Assembly (NCBI GenBank): GCA_000708835.1
Contig: DF237184.1
Location: forward strand, 5,076-69,075
DNA length: 64,000 bases
Direction: 5' to 3'
Source: Klebsormidium nitens
Taxonomy: Eukaryota; Streptophyta; Klebsormidiophyceae; Klebsormidiales; Klebsormidiaceae
The position numbers and the translations under genes are program-made. The notes beneath the pieces were generated by a model, which did no database searches, was not told the DNA's origin, and was given only the letters and a program-made list of their open reading frames with translations. Positions 33,941 through 44,800 of this stretch are shown in pieces (position 1 is the first letter of the stretch; every line of letters begins with the position of its first letter).

Positions 33941-36900
33941 TCACCCGGTGTCCTCGAGGGCAACTTTTTGCTCAACGCTTCCCGCTAACTCGTCTAGCTC
34001 GTCGGGATCCAGATCGTCATCGTCATCAAACATGTCTTCTAATTCCTGTTTCGTGACCGCCCCGCTAGAAAGAGCCGCCGACGGTCCTGCTTCGTCGTCC
34101 TTCAATGACTTGGACGCATTACCGTTCGCGCCCGAGTCGCTAGCCTGCGACAACAAACCAACAAAAGAGAGTCAAGAAAAGCCGTACCAGCAGCAAGGTA
34201 GCTATTTCTACAACTCTTTGGACAGCACAATGACTGCTAACATGACTGCAGCAATGTATTTGAACTTCCGCGCGCATCCCGCAGGTGACAAATCTGATCC
34301 ACCTGAAAACTACAACAGAGCAGCCTGGCAGGCTCTTGACAAAGACTGTGTCTGAGCGGGTCAAACCGCTGCTCTGAAAAGCTTCTGTAAAGTCTGCCCG
34401 AGCTGTTTTCTTCATTTTGTTTGATGAAAACTCTATGTCTGCAGCAGGGTCCTATTCAACATGAGCCCCCACCTCGTGTGCGGCTTAGTCTGGTACGGGT
34501 CGGGTGACAGTCCTAAGCCAGTATCTTGCTTATCCTGTTGCTATCGTCTCGACTTATCAAGCATGGTCGAAAGGACTGACTTGACCGGACGGGCATTCGC
34601 TGATCGTCGGTCGGATGGACACATGACCGTGCTCATTCAACGGCCACATTTCTGCCACACTCGCAGACATGCAGCGTCCCCCGCAAAGCCCAAATACCTG
34701 AACACTTTCAGCAGCCAAAATTTCAGCAATCTGATCAGTCAATATTTTGCCGGCACGGGGTGTCGATCAACCCTCCAGCTAAACGAGCTTGGTCAGTGGC
34801 TGAGGCTCACCTCTTTTGCTTCGGCGTCCGCCCTCTGCTCCTCTTCCTTGCTCCGCTCGTACTCGGCATACGCCCCGTCGTCATCCACGAACCATGAAGC
34901 GTCCGAAAGGAACAGTTCTCGCCCACTGCAAAGAGTCATATGCGAAGCTTCTTTAGCAATCAACATGAGGGGTTTGAAAGAGAGAGCCTTGTTTCAATCA
35001 AAAGCCTGGAGCTGACTCGGGGATCCCATGTTAGTCTGTGCTTCTTTGGAAAACCCCTCCGCTGACAAGCAGTATGGCCGAAGTGAACCGCTCACCCAAA
35101 ACGAAGGTGTCTACGAAACAATGAATCGAGCTCACAACGGACTAAAAACAATTCTCTGAGCAGCGCCGAAGGCACCTCTGCGGCTTTACTGGTCTTTAAC
35201 GGCAATGGTCAGCCTTTCGGCCTTGTAATGAGCAACTTTCCAACTTCTAAGTGGAACACCGGGAAAACAGACTGTACTGTCGTCAAGCAGGTGTCTCTTG
35301 TGAACCCCCAGAACGCTGTCGGGCACGTTCGTCTTTCAATCTGCACTGAATTGAAGATTGGTGGTCACAAACAGCATCCTAACTCGCCTGGAAGCGTTGC
35401 TAATCAGGAAAGAGCGGCAGGGGAAAAAGGCTTGCCTCAGCCGATCGTTCTTGGCCCTCTCGGCCGTCTTCTCGGCCAGTTCCTGCTCCCGCTTTTCCTG
35501 CTTCTTGCGCTTCCACTCCGCAAACAGCTCCGCCGTGAGGGGCGTCGACGAGGCCAGCTTGTGCCGCTGCAAGACGAGGACTGGGTCAGACTCTCATTGT
35601 CAACGTGCAGAGCCACGTAGTTTCAGGATCGCGGCCGCTGGGAAAGTCCATTTGATGCATGGCCAAAAACACGCGGGGCCTGCGCCTTTCTTGGTTTCTT
35701 GGTGCTCTGGACGTCGGCCAAGCGGAAGTAGCAAGCGTGGCTCTCCAGAAACATATCTCACTCCACCGCAAAACCAGGCTGCCTTTTTCAGCTTCGGCCT
35801 GTAAACCTTATCTGACCACTCGCGCTAACCTCGAAGACGTCAGATAGTCCAGGCCTGCAACCTCACAGAATGATGATGTGTTGTTGACAAAAGCCCTAGA
35901 TTCCTCGATCTCACAACCCCACAGCCTCGCAACCTACAAAGCCACAACCTCACATCCCGAAGCCTCACCTCTGGCTCAATCTCGTCCTCAACCGCCACTC
36001 TGTTGCTCTCCTTTTCCAGCAGCGCCTTCATCTGGCTCTTATTTCATCAGACCCTGGCAAAAAAACCAGCCAAACCTCACTCTTCCAGAAACCCATAAAT
36101 GGTCAACTGCAAACCCCGCATTCCCCTCACCTCTTGCTCAATCTCGTCCTCGACCGCCATCTTGTTGCTCTCCTCTTCCAGCAGCGCCTTCATCTGGCTC
36201 TTGAGCACGTACCCGGCCGGCAGCGCGTGCCGGTAGATGCACGCCTTTCCGTTTGGACAACTCCAGAACCACCCGTACTGCTTCTTCTCGACAGCGTCCA
36301 AGAAGAACTTGCACACAATCGCCGTCGCATTGTTTTGATTGGAGCTGAACTCGGCCGCCTTGCGCTTCACCACGTCCTCCAGCTTCTCCTGGTCCCAGTC
36401 CTCCATCGTCTCTGTAAAAAGTGCACGAAAACCCCTCATTTAATCTGCTTTACTCATCTCTTTTGTCCTGTAATGCTTTCATTGAATTCTCCCTGCAAAA
36501 ATCTCGACGAAGAACGTCTTGTACCGGATGATTTTTGATGGCAACATTACAAACAGTCTGTGTGATGACTGCGAAATGCACAGAAGTATCCACGTGTCTC
36601 AAGCGCTTCCGCGACAAGGCAGCGCATGAATAGTGAAGGCACGAGAGCAACCGACCAGCATTACGGGCTAACATACGTCAGATTTTAAACTTGTTAAAGT
36701 GAGCGATTGGAGGACATCCTTTCCACACCATTGGGCCTTGCTTCTGCTGGATAATATCTCATTTGTGCTCCCGACGATCGGCGGCTGGCGGACGGACAGG
36801 GCCAAGCAATCAACGCAGTCTATCTCCAAAACACGTTGATTTTGTACTGATGTTAGGGCAGAGCTCCCGGTCTCACCTTCACCGTCCTCCCTTGCATCAT

Positions 36901-38211
36901 GGTAGATATCGATCTTTGCGCTCTTGCGCTCAACCGACAGGTCATGCGAGAACTTGCACTTGAAGCCCTTGGCGCACTGGCCGTGCCGGAAGAACTCGCA
37001 CACAATTGACTTGGGGTCCACGCCTGCACTCCGAACACGTCTCATTGTCACTTTGTCTTGATGTTACATGAGCCTAGTTGAGTGCACGGGGTGAGGCACA
37101 GGGGACTCTCCGGCAAAGGAATGTACTTTGAGTGCCCAGGTTTGGCTTAGTTCAGTATAGAGCAAGGGCATCCAAGTACCGCCCCGCATTGGACGAAATT
37201 CCATATAAATAGTTAAAAACCGCACATGCACAACGGGGTGGCGCCTACATGCTGATCCTAACCCAATCAGGTCAGGTCCACGAAACATATAGTGGCGCCA
37301 GAGACTGATGCTTCATTGCACATGAAGGACAGGTCGGCGTGCCTCACCTACAGGTACCTTAGGCTGCGTGATGGCGACCTTGAAAAGTTCATTAAGCTCC
37401 TTCTCACGCTGAGCCTCAGCCTCCTTCTTTTTCTGCAACAGACAAGTTGGCTACTTCAGGGCCAACCGAGAATTTGCAAGAACCTTAAGTACGATTTCAT
37501 GTGGATCAACGATTAGCATTAAGAAACCTCTTAAAGTAAAGGATTAGGGTTTACAAGACACGAACAGACTATCACAATCTGCAGCATAACAAATACACCG
37601 AATCGATTGGGCACAGTCCTTCAGTATTCAACAGATAAGAAAGGTCGAAGGGTTGTCATTGTTTTCCGCAAGCATGCGAAACCTCTCATGCCACCATTAC
37701 CAGGTTTCAACCTCTGTCAACAAATCAACTGACTGATTCCAGATTCGACTCCGTCAGCTGTTCAAGGAGCGCAAGATAATTCCTGCCACAGGCCAGGCTG
37801 CTGAATAGGATGTGTCCTCCCGAACTCTTGGTCCAGATGCCCGTAACCATGCCGTCACCTTCAACTCTGCAAGTTTACAGTTTGCGCAGCTGCATTTTTG
37901 GCTCTTTTCAGACTTCAGCCTGAGATGAGCCAGCAAAGGAGAAACTCCATCCTCAAATGCACACAATCCAGCAACCTACGAAAGAAAGGCTCCGCAGAGC
38001 TCACTCTTTGTGCGTCTTTCTCGGCATTCGGGTCTAGTTTCGACTTAGCCACCGCCTGTGCAGAGCTTTGAAGGTTTTTTACGTACTGCTGCACTGCTTT
38101 GCTCTTGTTCTTGTTCTTCAGCCCAAACGTCTTGTCCTCCGCAACTTTCTGCTTCTTAGCTACCTCGGCTTTTGTGGCGGCTTTAGCCGCTTTCCCCGAC
38201 TTGGGAGGCAT
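33941..38211 (-). CDS. ZC3H15: ZC3H15/DFRP1-type CCCH zinc-finger protein (DRG1 partner)
   Basis: Seven exons (38005-38211, 37348-37432, 36877-37023, 36131-36411, 35436-35566, 34811-34925, 33941-34144) join in phase to 389 residues. DFRP1 proteins bind and stabilise the translational GTPase DRG1 and associate with ribosomes. The N-terminus [10 protein letters not shown]...[14 protein letters not shown] is typical. The first CCCH finger is C106-x7-C114-x5-C120-x3-H124, in a context ([22 protein letters not shown]) shared with plant members. The second is C-x17-C-x5-C-x3-H in exon 4 ([17 protein letters not shown]). The DRG-binding region follows ([35 protein letters not shown]), then an acidic tail ([16 protein letters not shown]). 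The intron after exon 5 has a GC donor (ctgag then gcaagc). The exon 4 end is copied in intron 4. Divergent from RRP44, 613 bp between start codons. Confidence 0.95.
35963..36202. repeat. Duplicated 3' end of ZC3H15 exon 4 with its donor
   Basis: The 78 bp at 36125-36202 (last codons of exon 4 plus donor, minus strand) recur at 35963-36040, an offset of 162 bp, with only about 7 differences. Both copies keep a cag/gag-gtgagg donor. The copy encodes [20 protein letters not shown] against [20 protein letters not shown] in the exon, with no stop. Confidence 0.88.
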
Positions 38212-38824
38212 CTTGCCTGACCCTCCTTCGTATGCCAAGGCAAGGAGCTCCCTGCAATGTCTTCAAAAACCCAGGCCAACCAGCTCTCAAGCCTCGGGCA
38301 CAGGGGCGCCCCAAATGTTGCTCCCTCCGTCCTAACTAGCCACATCTAGCTCCCTCTCGTCTTGCCTCGAGTCGATCCTTGCTACGCAGTGTTGTTTCTG
38401 CAAGTCAATTGCTTTTGGCACGATCATAAGATTTGCCAGCCCCTTATGAGCTGGGCACAAGCTATTCAAGCCCCCGTTCTTTTGTACCTATGTACCATCG
38501 ATTGAAAAGGATCGACGGCGAGCGTTAAAAAGAGCCTTGTTGACATTGTTTGGGGGGTACTGGTAGAAAAGAAGGTAGGAACGCTCTGCAAAAAATTTAC
38601 CAGGTGTAAAACCTTCAGATAGGTACTCTCTCTGCATTTCTCTCTCTTCACGGTGTTCACCACGCACCAATTGAATTTCATCTAAGACTAAAGTTCCTCA
38701 TCATGTTCATGGATATTCACCAGCGGAAGATGGCCGCCACAACATTTTAGAAGGGCAGAAATATTCAAGCGACGCCTCAACCTCCACCAACTGCGTGTCG
38801 GTGCCGAGTGGTTTGAAGGGCAAG
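38212..38824. promoter_or_regulatory. Shared divergent promoter region of ZC3H15 and RRP44
   Basis: Only 613 bp separate the start codons of two divergently transcribed translation/RNA-decay genes, so a bidirectional promoter is likely. No canonical TATA box could be assigned by eye for either direction. Confidence 0.45.
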
Positions 38825-41800
38825 ATGTATCAGCAAAAGCAGTTCTTCAAGAAAACGCGTGGAGGCAAGATCCTGAAAGTAAGCACTCCATCTTGAAGGG
38901 CCATCCACTTTCACATCAGCAGGCGGCATGCGTGGAAGCATCATATTATCAGCTCACTGTCGTCAACGGAGAGAAGCGAGGCCGTACCACCATTTTCTGG
39001 GGCCTTGAATACTCCCTTTCATTGTTCACATACGATATTGTTGTCGTGCTTCTTGTATTCACTCCATCAAGAGCATAAATCGAGGTGGAGCTTCCCAAAC
39101 ACCAAGAAACGAAGCTCTTTTTAAAACCAGAAGGGTTTTCACAGCATTGATGCTTCATGCTAGTGAACTTGAGCCAAATCCCTCACAACCACCACGCAAA
39201 AGGACTCGCTCAATTGACACCCACTTGGAACTGAAGCTTCTCTTTTCACTAGCTCTGCCTCCCAGGTGGTGGTATAATGATGGTCTAAAGATGAACAGCT
39301 TGACCACATTTTGATTGCACCACCTTCTATCAAAACACCTCCTTCGATGGGGCGCTGGTGGTCACTTGCGGTGTTCATTAATTGTGATCAATCATTCGCA
39401 CCCTCTTCTGTTGTAAAACGACACACGTGGCTTACATATTGTTTAGGATCTTTTCTTTGAAGCATTTGTCTTTTGTTGTTTTTTAGTGTTCTTATTCTAT
39501 GGTTGCAGGTTCACCGTGAGCACTACCTACGGGACGACATTGTGTGTGGCTCGCTCGCGTGCACTACCTGCGCCCATGGGGACAGCACGGTCCTCAGCTC
39601 GGAGGCGGCTCAGTATCTGCTGATAGATACAAATGTCGCCCTGCATCAGGTATAGTTGAGCACCGTTTCTTCAGGCGGTCGAGTGACTAGATACTCCAGC
39701 CTTTTCTGCCCATGCGGATCCTTGCACTAGGTTCCTTCTTTTGGACTTTTGGCAGTCACGTTCATAGGCTCAGTGCGAGCACCAGCACAGAATCAAAGGT
39801 GACTCTCCGCCCTTTTCGCACCTGGGCGTTCCCTCTAGATTAAGACAGTTCTGCACTTGCCTCAAGATGCCAGAAGCAGCTGGGAATCTGATTGATCAGC
39901 AAGAATGGCAGGTGAACCCGAGGATTTGAGCAGTGATCAAGAGACACTTGAAAGTCACGGACGGGTAAATCAGTGCCCGTTGGTCATATTCGAGTCACAA
40001 TTAATCAGAAACTTCACAGCCCGTCAAGATACATCCTGAATGCTCCTGCCCATTGGGGCCATGCTTTGTGTCGCTGACTGAACAGTATGAGGTAGAACAA
40101 CACCAGGGTTCCAACGGGGAATAAGAAAACAATGAAGATGGAAATCAAAACTGAAGTTGAAAATAGATACTCGAATTGCCCAGAAAAGACGGGTCACGAC
40201 GTCAGCGGGGGGTGTTTGCAGATGGACCTCCTGGAGAACGCGGCCATCGCTGACGTCATCGTCCCGGAGGTGGTGCTGAGCGAGGTGCAGGCGCGGAACA
40301 AGGCGATCCACGGGCGCCTCCGCTTGCTGGTGGCCGACAAGAGCCGGCGCTTTTTTGTCTTCTCAAACGAGCACCACAAGTGAGTGCGTCTCGCCGGTCT
40401 TGCGCTGGGTTCTTCTTCTTTTTCGTTCTTGGTAGACCTTACTTTTCCATGCGTCAGTAAAGTCAGTGAAGGGTCAGTTTCTGATTCTGCTTGTGTGCCA
40501 CTTTGGCTGGGGCGAATACTTAGGTTCTACTTAGGGGGTTCTTCCACCTAGCGGTCGGTCTTCGTTCCCTAAATTCCCATTGGCTGAAACCCCCTATTTC
40601 TGCGGTGAACCGGTCTTTAACTGACCGGTCTTCCGAATTTTCAGTGCCACGTCGGCGGTCAAGAAAATGCATTTTCTCTACCGCTGCACTCCAGCGGTAG
40701 AGAAAATGCCCCAGTGGTCTTCCGAAGCCATCGGTGGTTTCAGCCAATCAGAAGACGATGCACACCGTGGGGGCTCGGAACCCAATGATTGGGTACCCTG
40801 TCTGCACTGGTGCCTCCAGTTTATGAACGAAGACCGACCGGAAGGAAGACCGGAGGCCCCTTCCATCAAGCGGTGGTCGGTCAACAATTTTCTGGAATCC
40901 TATTGGCTACCTTCACAGCCCTCCGGTCTTTCTAGCTGGTCTTCGCATTTTCATTTCACGAAGACCGACCGCTAGGTGGAAGAACCCCCTTAGGTGTTAC
41001 CAATCTATGGGGAGGGAACACCCCAAAGATGTGTTCCTGCGCTTTGCTTGCGACCTTGAAAGGAAGTTGGAGGCTGAGCACTGATTCAGTCAACGCATGG
41101 CAAGGGCTTTAGGCAGGTTGTCTCCCACTCTCAGCAAAGTTTTGGATTCGAAGGCTCGTGAATAAGATGTATGCTTCATCTGTGATCCTCTCTACTTGTT
41201 TCTTCCATGTCCAAAATTTCTAAAACTGAACAGAAGATGCCTGGAACGCTCCTTTAGTACGCCCTTCTCCACTCGTCTGTTGGAGAGCTTGTTTACTATT
41301 GTGACCTTGCGCATCTGCAGAGACACATTCGTCAAAACGGAGAAGGGGGAGATTGTCAATGACCGCAACGATCGCGGTAAGACGAATAGTCTTCTGACCA
41401 TTTCCTCTCGATTTTCATTCTGATCGTTAAATTCCATACACGCAAGCAGCTATGCTGCCGGAATGTATAGAGACCGAGGATGACTGATTGAGCAAAGTGG
41501 GGGTAATCACAATTACGGATCTTGTTGAAGCTGACCGCCACGTTAGTCTGTTCTCGTCCTTGGCAACATCTGAATTGTGCCATAACATCAGTCAAAAGGT
41601 TGAATGGCCCACATTTGTGGTCCGCGACATGTATTGTCTTTAACAACGGCCTTGTCTGATTGATCGTGAGGTAGATGATCCCACGAGGTTGAACCCCCGG
41701 TTGGGCTTCTATTTTTGATTATCACCTGAAGTTGTTTCCTTTCTTATCGCTGATTGATTCGTGTATCTCTGGAATATGTTGAAAATTCTAGAACTCTCAG

Positions 41801-44800
41801 TATTCTACGAATCTTGGGAGTCTTCGACATCCTCCGCTCTTCACATTTCGACACCCGCATCTCCGCAGCCATTCGCAGAGCAACCACGTGGTATCAGTCC
41901 CACCTGGCCGGGAAGACGCCCGACGTCCTCCTGCTGACGAACGATGCGGACAACGCGCGCAGAGCGCGCGACGAGGGGGCCGCCGCGCAAACGGTGTATG
42001 CATACGTCCAATCCCGTACGGATAAACCGGAGCTTTTAGACTTTGTTGCGAGGACGGGGGACACAGGCGGGGAGGCGGCGGGGCCGTCGGCGGAGGGGGA
42101 CGCAGGGCCGCAGGCAAAGAGGAGGATGCTCTATGCGGAGGTGAGAGGACGCAACATTGTCTTTGCCCGCCCAAAGGGTCTAAGCAGCCCACAACAAGCA
42201 GAAATAAGCAAGTAAGTTGAGAAACACCTCTGCTAACCGATTGCAAGGGTTTTTTGTGCAATTTGCATGCGCTTTTCAAGTACAAATTTTGTGACACAAG
42301 TCAGTCTGTGCTTGGGCCGAAAAAAAGAGTGCCGCTTTTGACCCTTGGTTCCGTTCGCGCTTTGTCCTCTGCTTCGCGCTGAACGTCTTTTCTCCCTACG
42401 ATTGAAACCACGCGTGACGTGCACTCCCATTCTCCTTCTTGAACCTTAGCGGTAGGCCTTCTGAGCTTAAGCTTCGTCTAACAGATCCACGATATAGATT
42501 TTAAATATCAACTCTGTTCTGTCACCTTCTGCAGCACAAGGGCATGGCGGAGCTGACGGCGGGCCTGCAGAAGGGGCTGTTCCACCAAGGCAAGCTGCGC
42601 GTCAACCGCTTCAACTGCTTCGAGGCGTACGTCGGTAGCCAGAGCGTGGGGAAGGAGATCCTCATCCAGGTGCGGCAACGAACAACCTTGCCTCAAAAAA
42701 CCTCGGAAGCCGCTTCGCATGGAGCTTTCGAAGCTGCGAACCCCTTCGAAGCGGCAAATAAGTCAAGACAGGCGGAGCGCAAAAGCTTCGGAAGCGTGTC
42801 GGTACCGTCTATCGATTGACGTCAGCAGATGGACGCGGAAGCTTCAGCTTCGTTGAGTTTTGAGGGTTCTGCCCGTCTGGCCCAAACTCTTTGCAGAAGC
42901 GTGTTCTTATGGAATCGGGGTGCCCATGACTAGAATCTGCAGACTGGGGATATGTGAGGTTGAACGGCTGCGACAATATTCTGGCCGTTGTGAAAGACTG
43001 CGATCCGCCTGAAGAAACCAGAAGCATACGGATGACCCTTTGATTGGTTGATCATTAGTTCTCCGCTTCGTTAAGGAGACGGCAATTTGCACAGGAAGCA
43101 GAAGTGTATGTACTCACTCGAGGCACCGTTTGGGGGACTCCTGTCGTCTAGACAACGTCTCAGCCTGTGTGATGTCCACTGTTAGGGGCGGGAGTCGCAA
43201 ACAAAAAAAGTCACAAGTCGAAGAGAAGCTGGTTCCGACGACTTCCGAAGAGCGTTGCATAGGGCCACGTCGGCAGCAGCCTACCTCAGAGGATGCATCT
43301 GCGAAGCATCAGAACGTAGTAAGACACACGGAAGCTATTCAAGGCCAATCAGAAACGCCTCACTATGAGATACATCAAGTTGGACTTCTGCTGACTTTCT
43401 CGGCAGGGCCGCGAGGATCTGAACCGGGCGGTCGACGGGGACGTCGTGGCCGTGGAGCTGCTGCCCCCCGAGCAGTGGAAGGGCCCCGAGGGCGGCATCT
43501 TCCGGGAGCACGACGAGGAGGAGGAAGGCGTAGCGGAAAACGCGGAGGAGGGCGCGGGACTGGCTCCGGAGATTGCGGAAGACGCCCCCGGGGCAGCGCT
43601 GGAGAATCTGGACATTGGGAAGGAGGGGGGGAGGGTGCCGACCGGGAGGGTAGTTGGGATCATCAAGCGGAACTGGCGAAAGTGAGTTCGAAGTGACCAC
43701 AGATTGCTTCTGGATTTCCATCGTGAGGCGAAGATTTTGATTGCTTCTCTATTGCTTCTCTATTCTCGATCCTTGATGGCCAAACACTTCGCAAACGTGC
43801 CGTGAAGTGCGTCAGTGACCCTCCCTCAGGATTGGCGGTACACTTTTGTCCAGTCGTTCGCAAGTGCCAAACGTCCAGCTGTCGAACTTTGTACTACGTT
43901 GCAGTTGAAAAGACGAAGGAAGCGGTCGAGTGACGTCTTCCCACGGACGCTTTCTGTTGCGAGGCTTCCGTTGAGAAAGTCCTTTGCAGGCTAGCAATCC
44001 CAAAACGGCGACCCTTTCCGACAGTGGTTAGGGGCTTTTTCGAGCCATCGGGGCTCCGAATAAGTTGTAAACTCTGATTCTTATCTCCGATCTTGAGAGT
44101 TCAAACCCTGAAATAAAAGTACTAAAGCGTAACGATTCACCGCGCCTTTTTGCAGCTGTGCGCGCTCCCTCGAGCCAACGAGGGCCCGGAGGGTCTGGCG
44201 CTATGGCGCACCCGCTGTTCGTAAGCGTCGCCCGGCGAGTGCCTAAAATTCGCATCCGATAAAAACCTTAACCAATTCTAAACGGCAGTCCCGAAACTAC
44301 AAGCAACAAACCCTAAAATCTAAAGCACATCTTTCTGCAGCTATGCGGGCTCCCTAGAGCCGATGAAAGGCCCCGGAGGCTCCGGCGCTATGGCGCACCC
44401 GTTGTTCGTGAGCGTCGACCGGCGGGTGCCCAAAATCCGCATCCAGACGCGCCAGCTGGCAAACTTGGCGGACAAGCGAATCATAGTGGCAATCGACAAG
44501 TGGGACCGGACGTCACGATATCCGGAGGGGCACTACATCAAGACGCTGGGGGATATTGGGGACCGGGCGACGGAAAGCGAGGTGAGAAAACGCGCAGTTA
44601 GGATGTCGCACAGTTTTGAAAGATCATCATTTGGTGACGGATCTTGACGTTGATACCGTTCAAATTTTCAATCGACGTTCTGGATTTGCGAAGGAAGGGG
44701 AACACCTGCGGCAACAGACACCAACGCGAGAGGAAAGCGGTTGCGAAGGAAGGCTCGCTTCCACGGTTTGGCAACAATCTAGTGGGGCCGTCTGTAACTA

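Noticed and set aside
33948-34355. Ser-rich open frame on the plus strand
   Set aside because: Antisense shadow of the acidic ZC3H15 C-terminus.
42252-42430. Arg/Lys-rich open frame in RRP44 intron 5
   Set aside because: It is intronic, short, and shows no homology.
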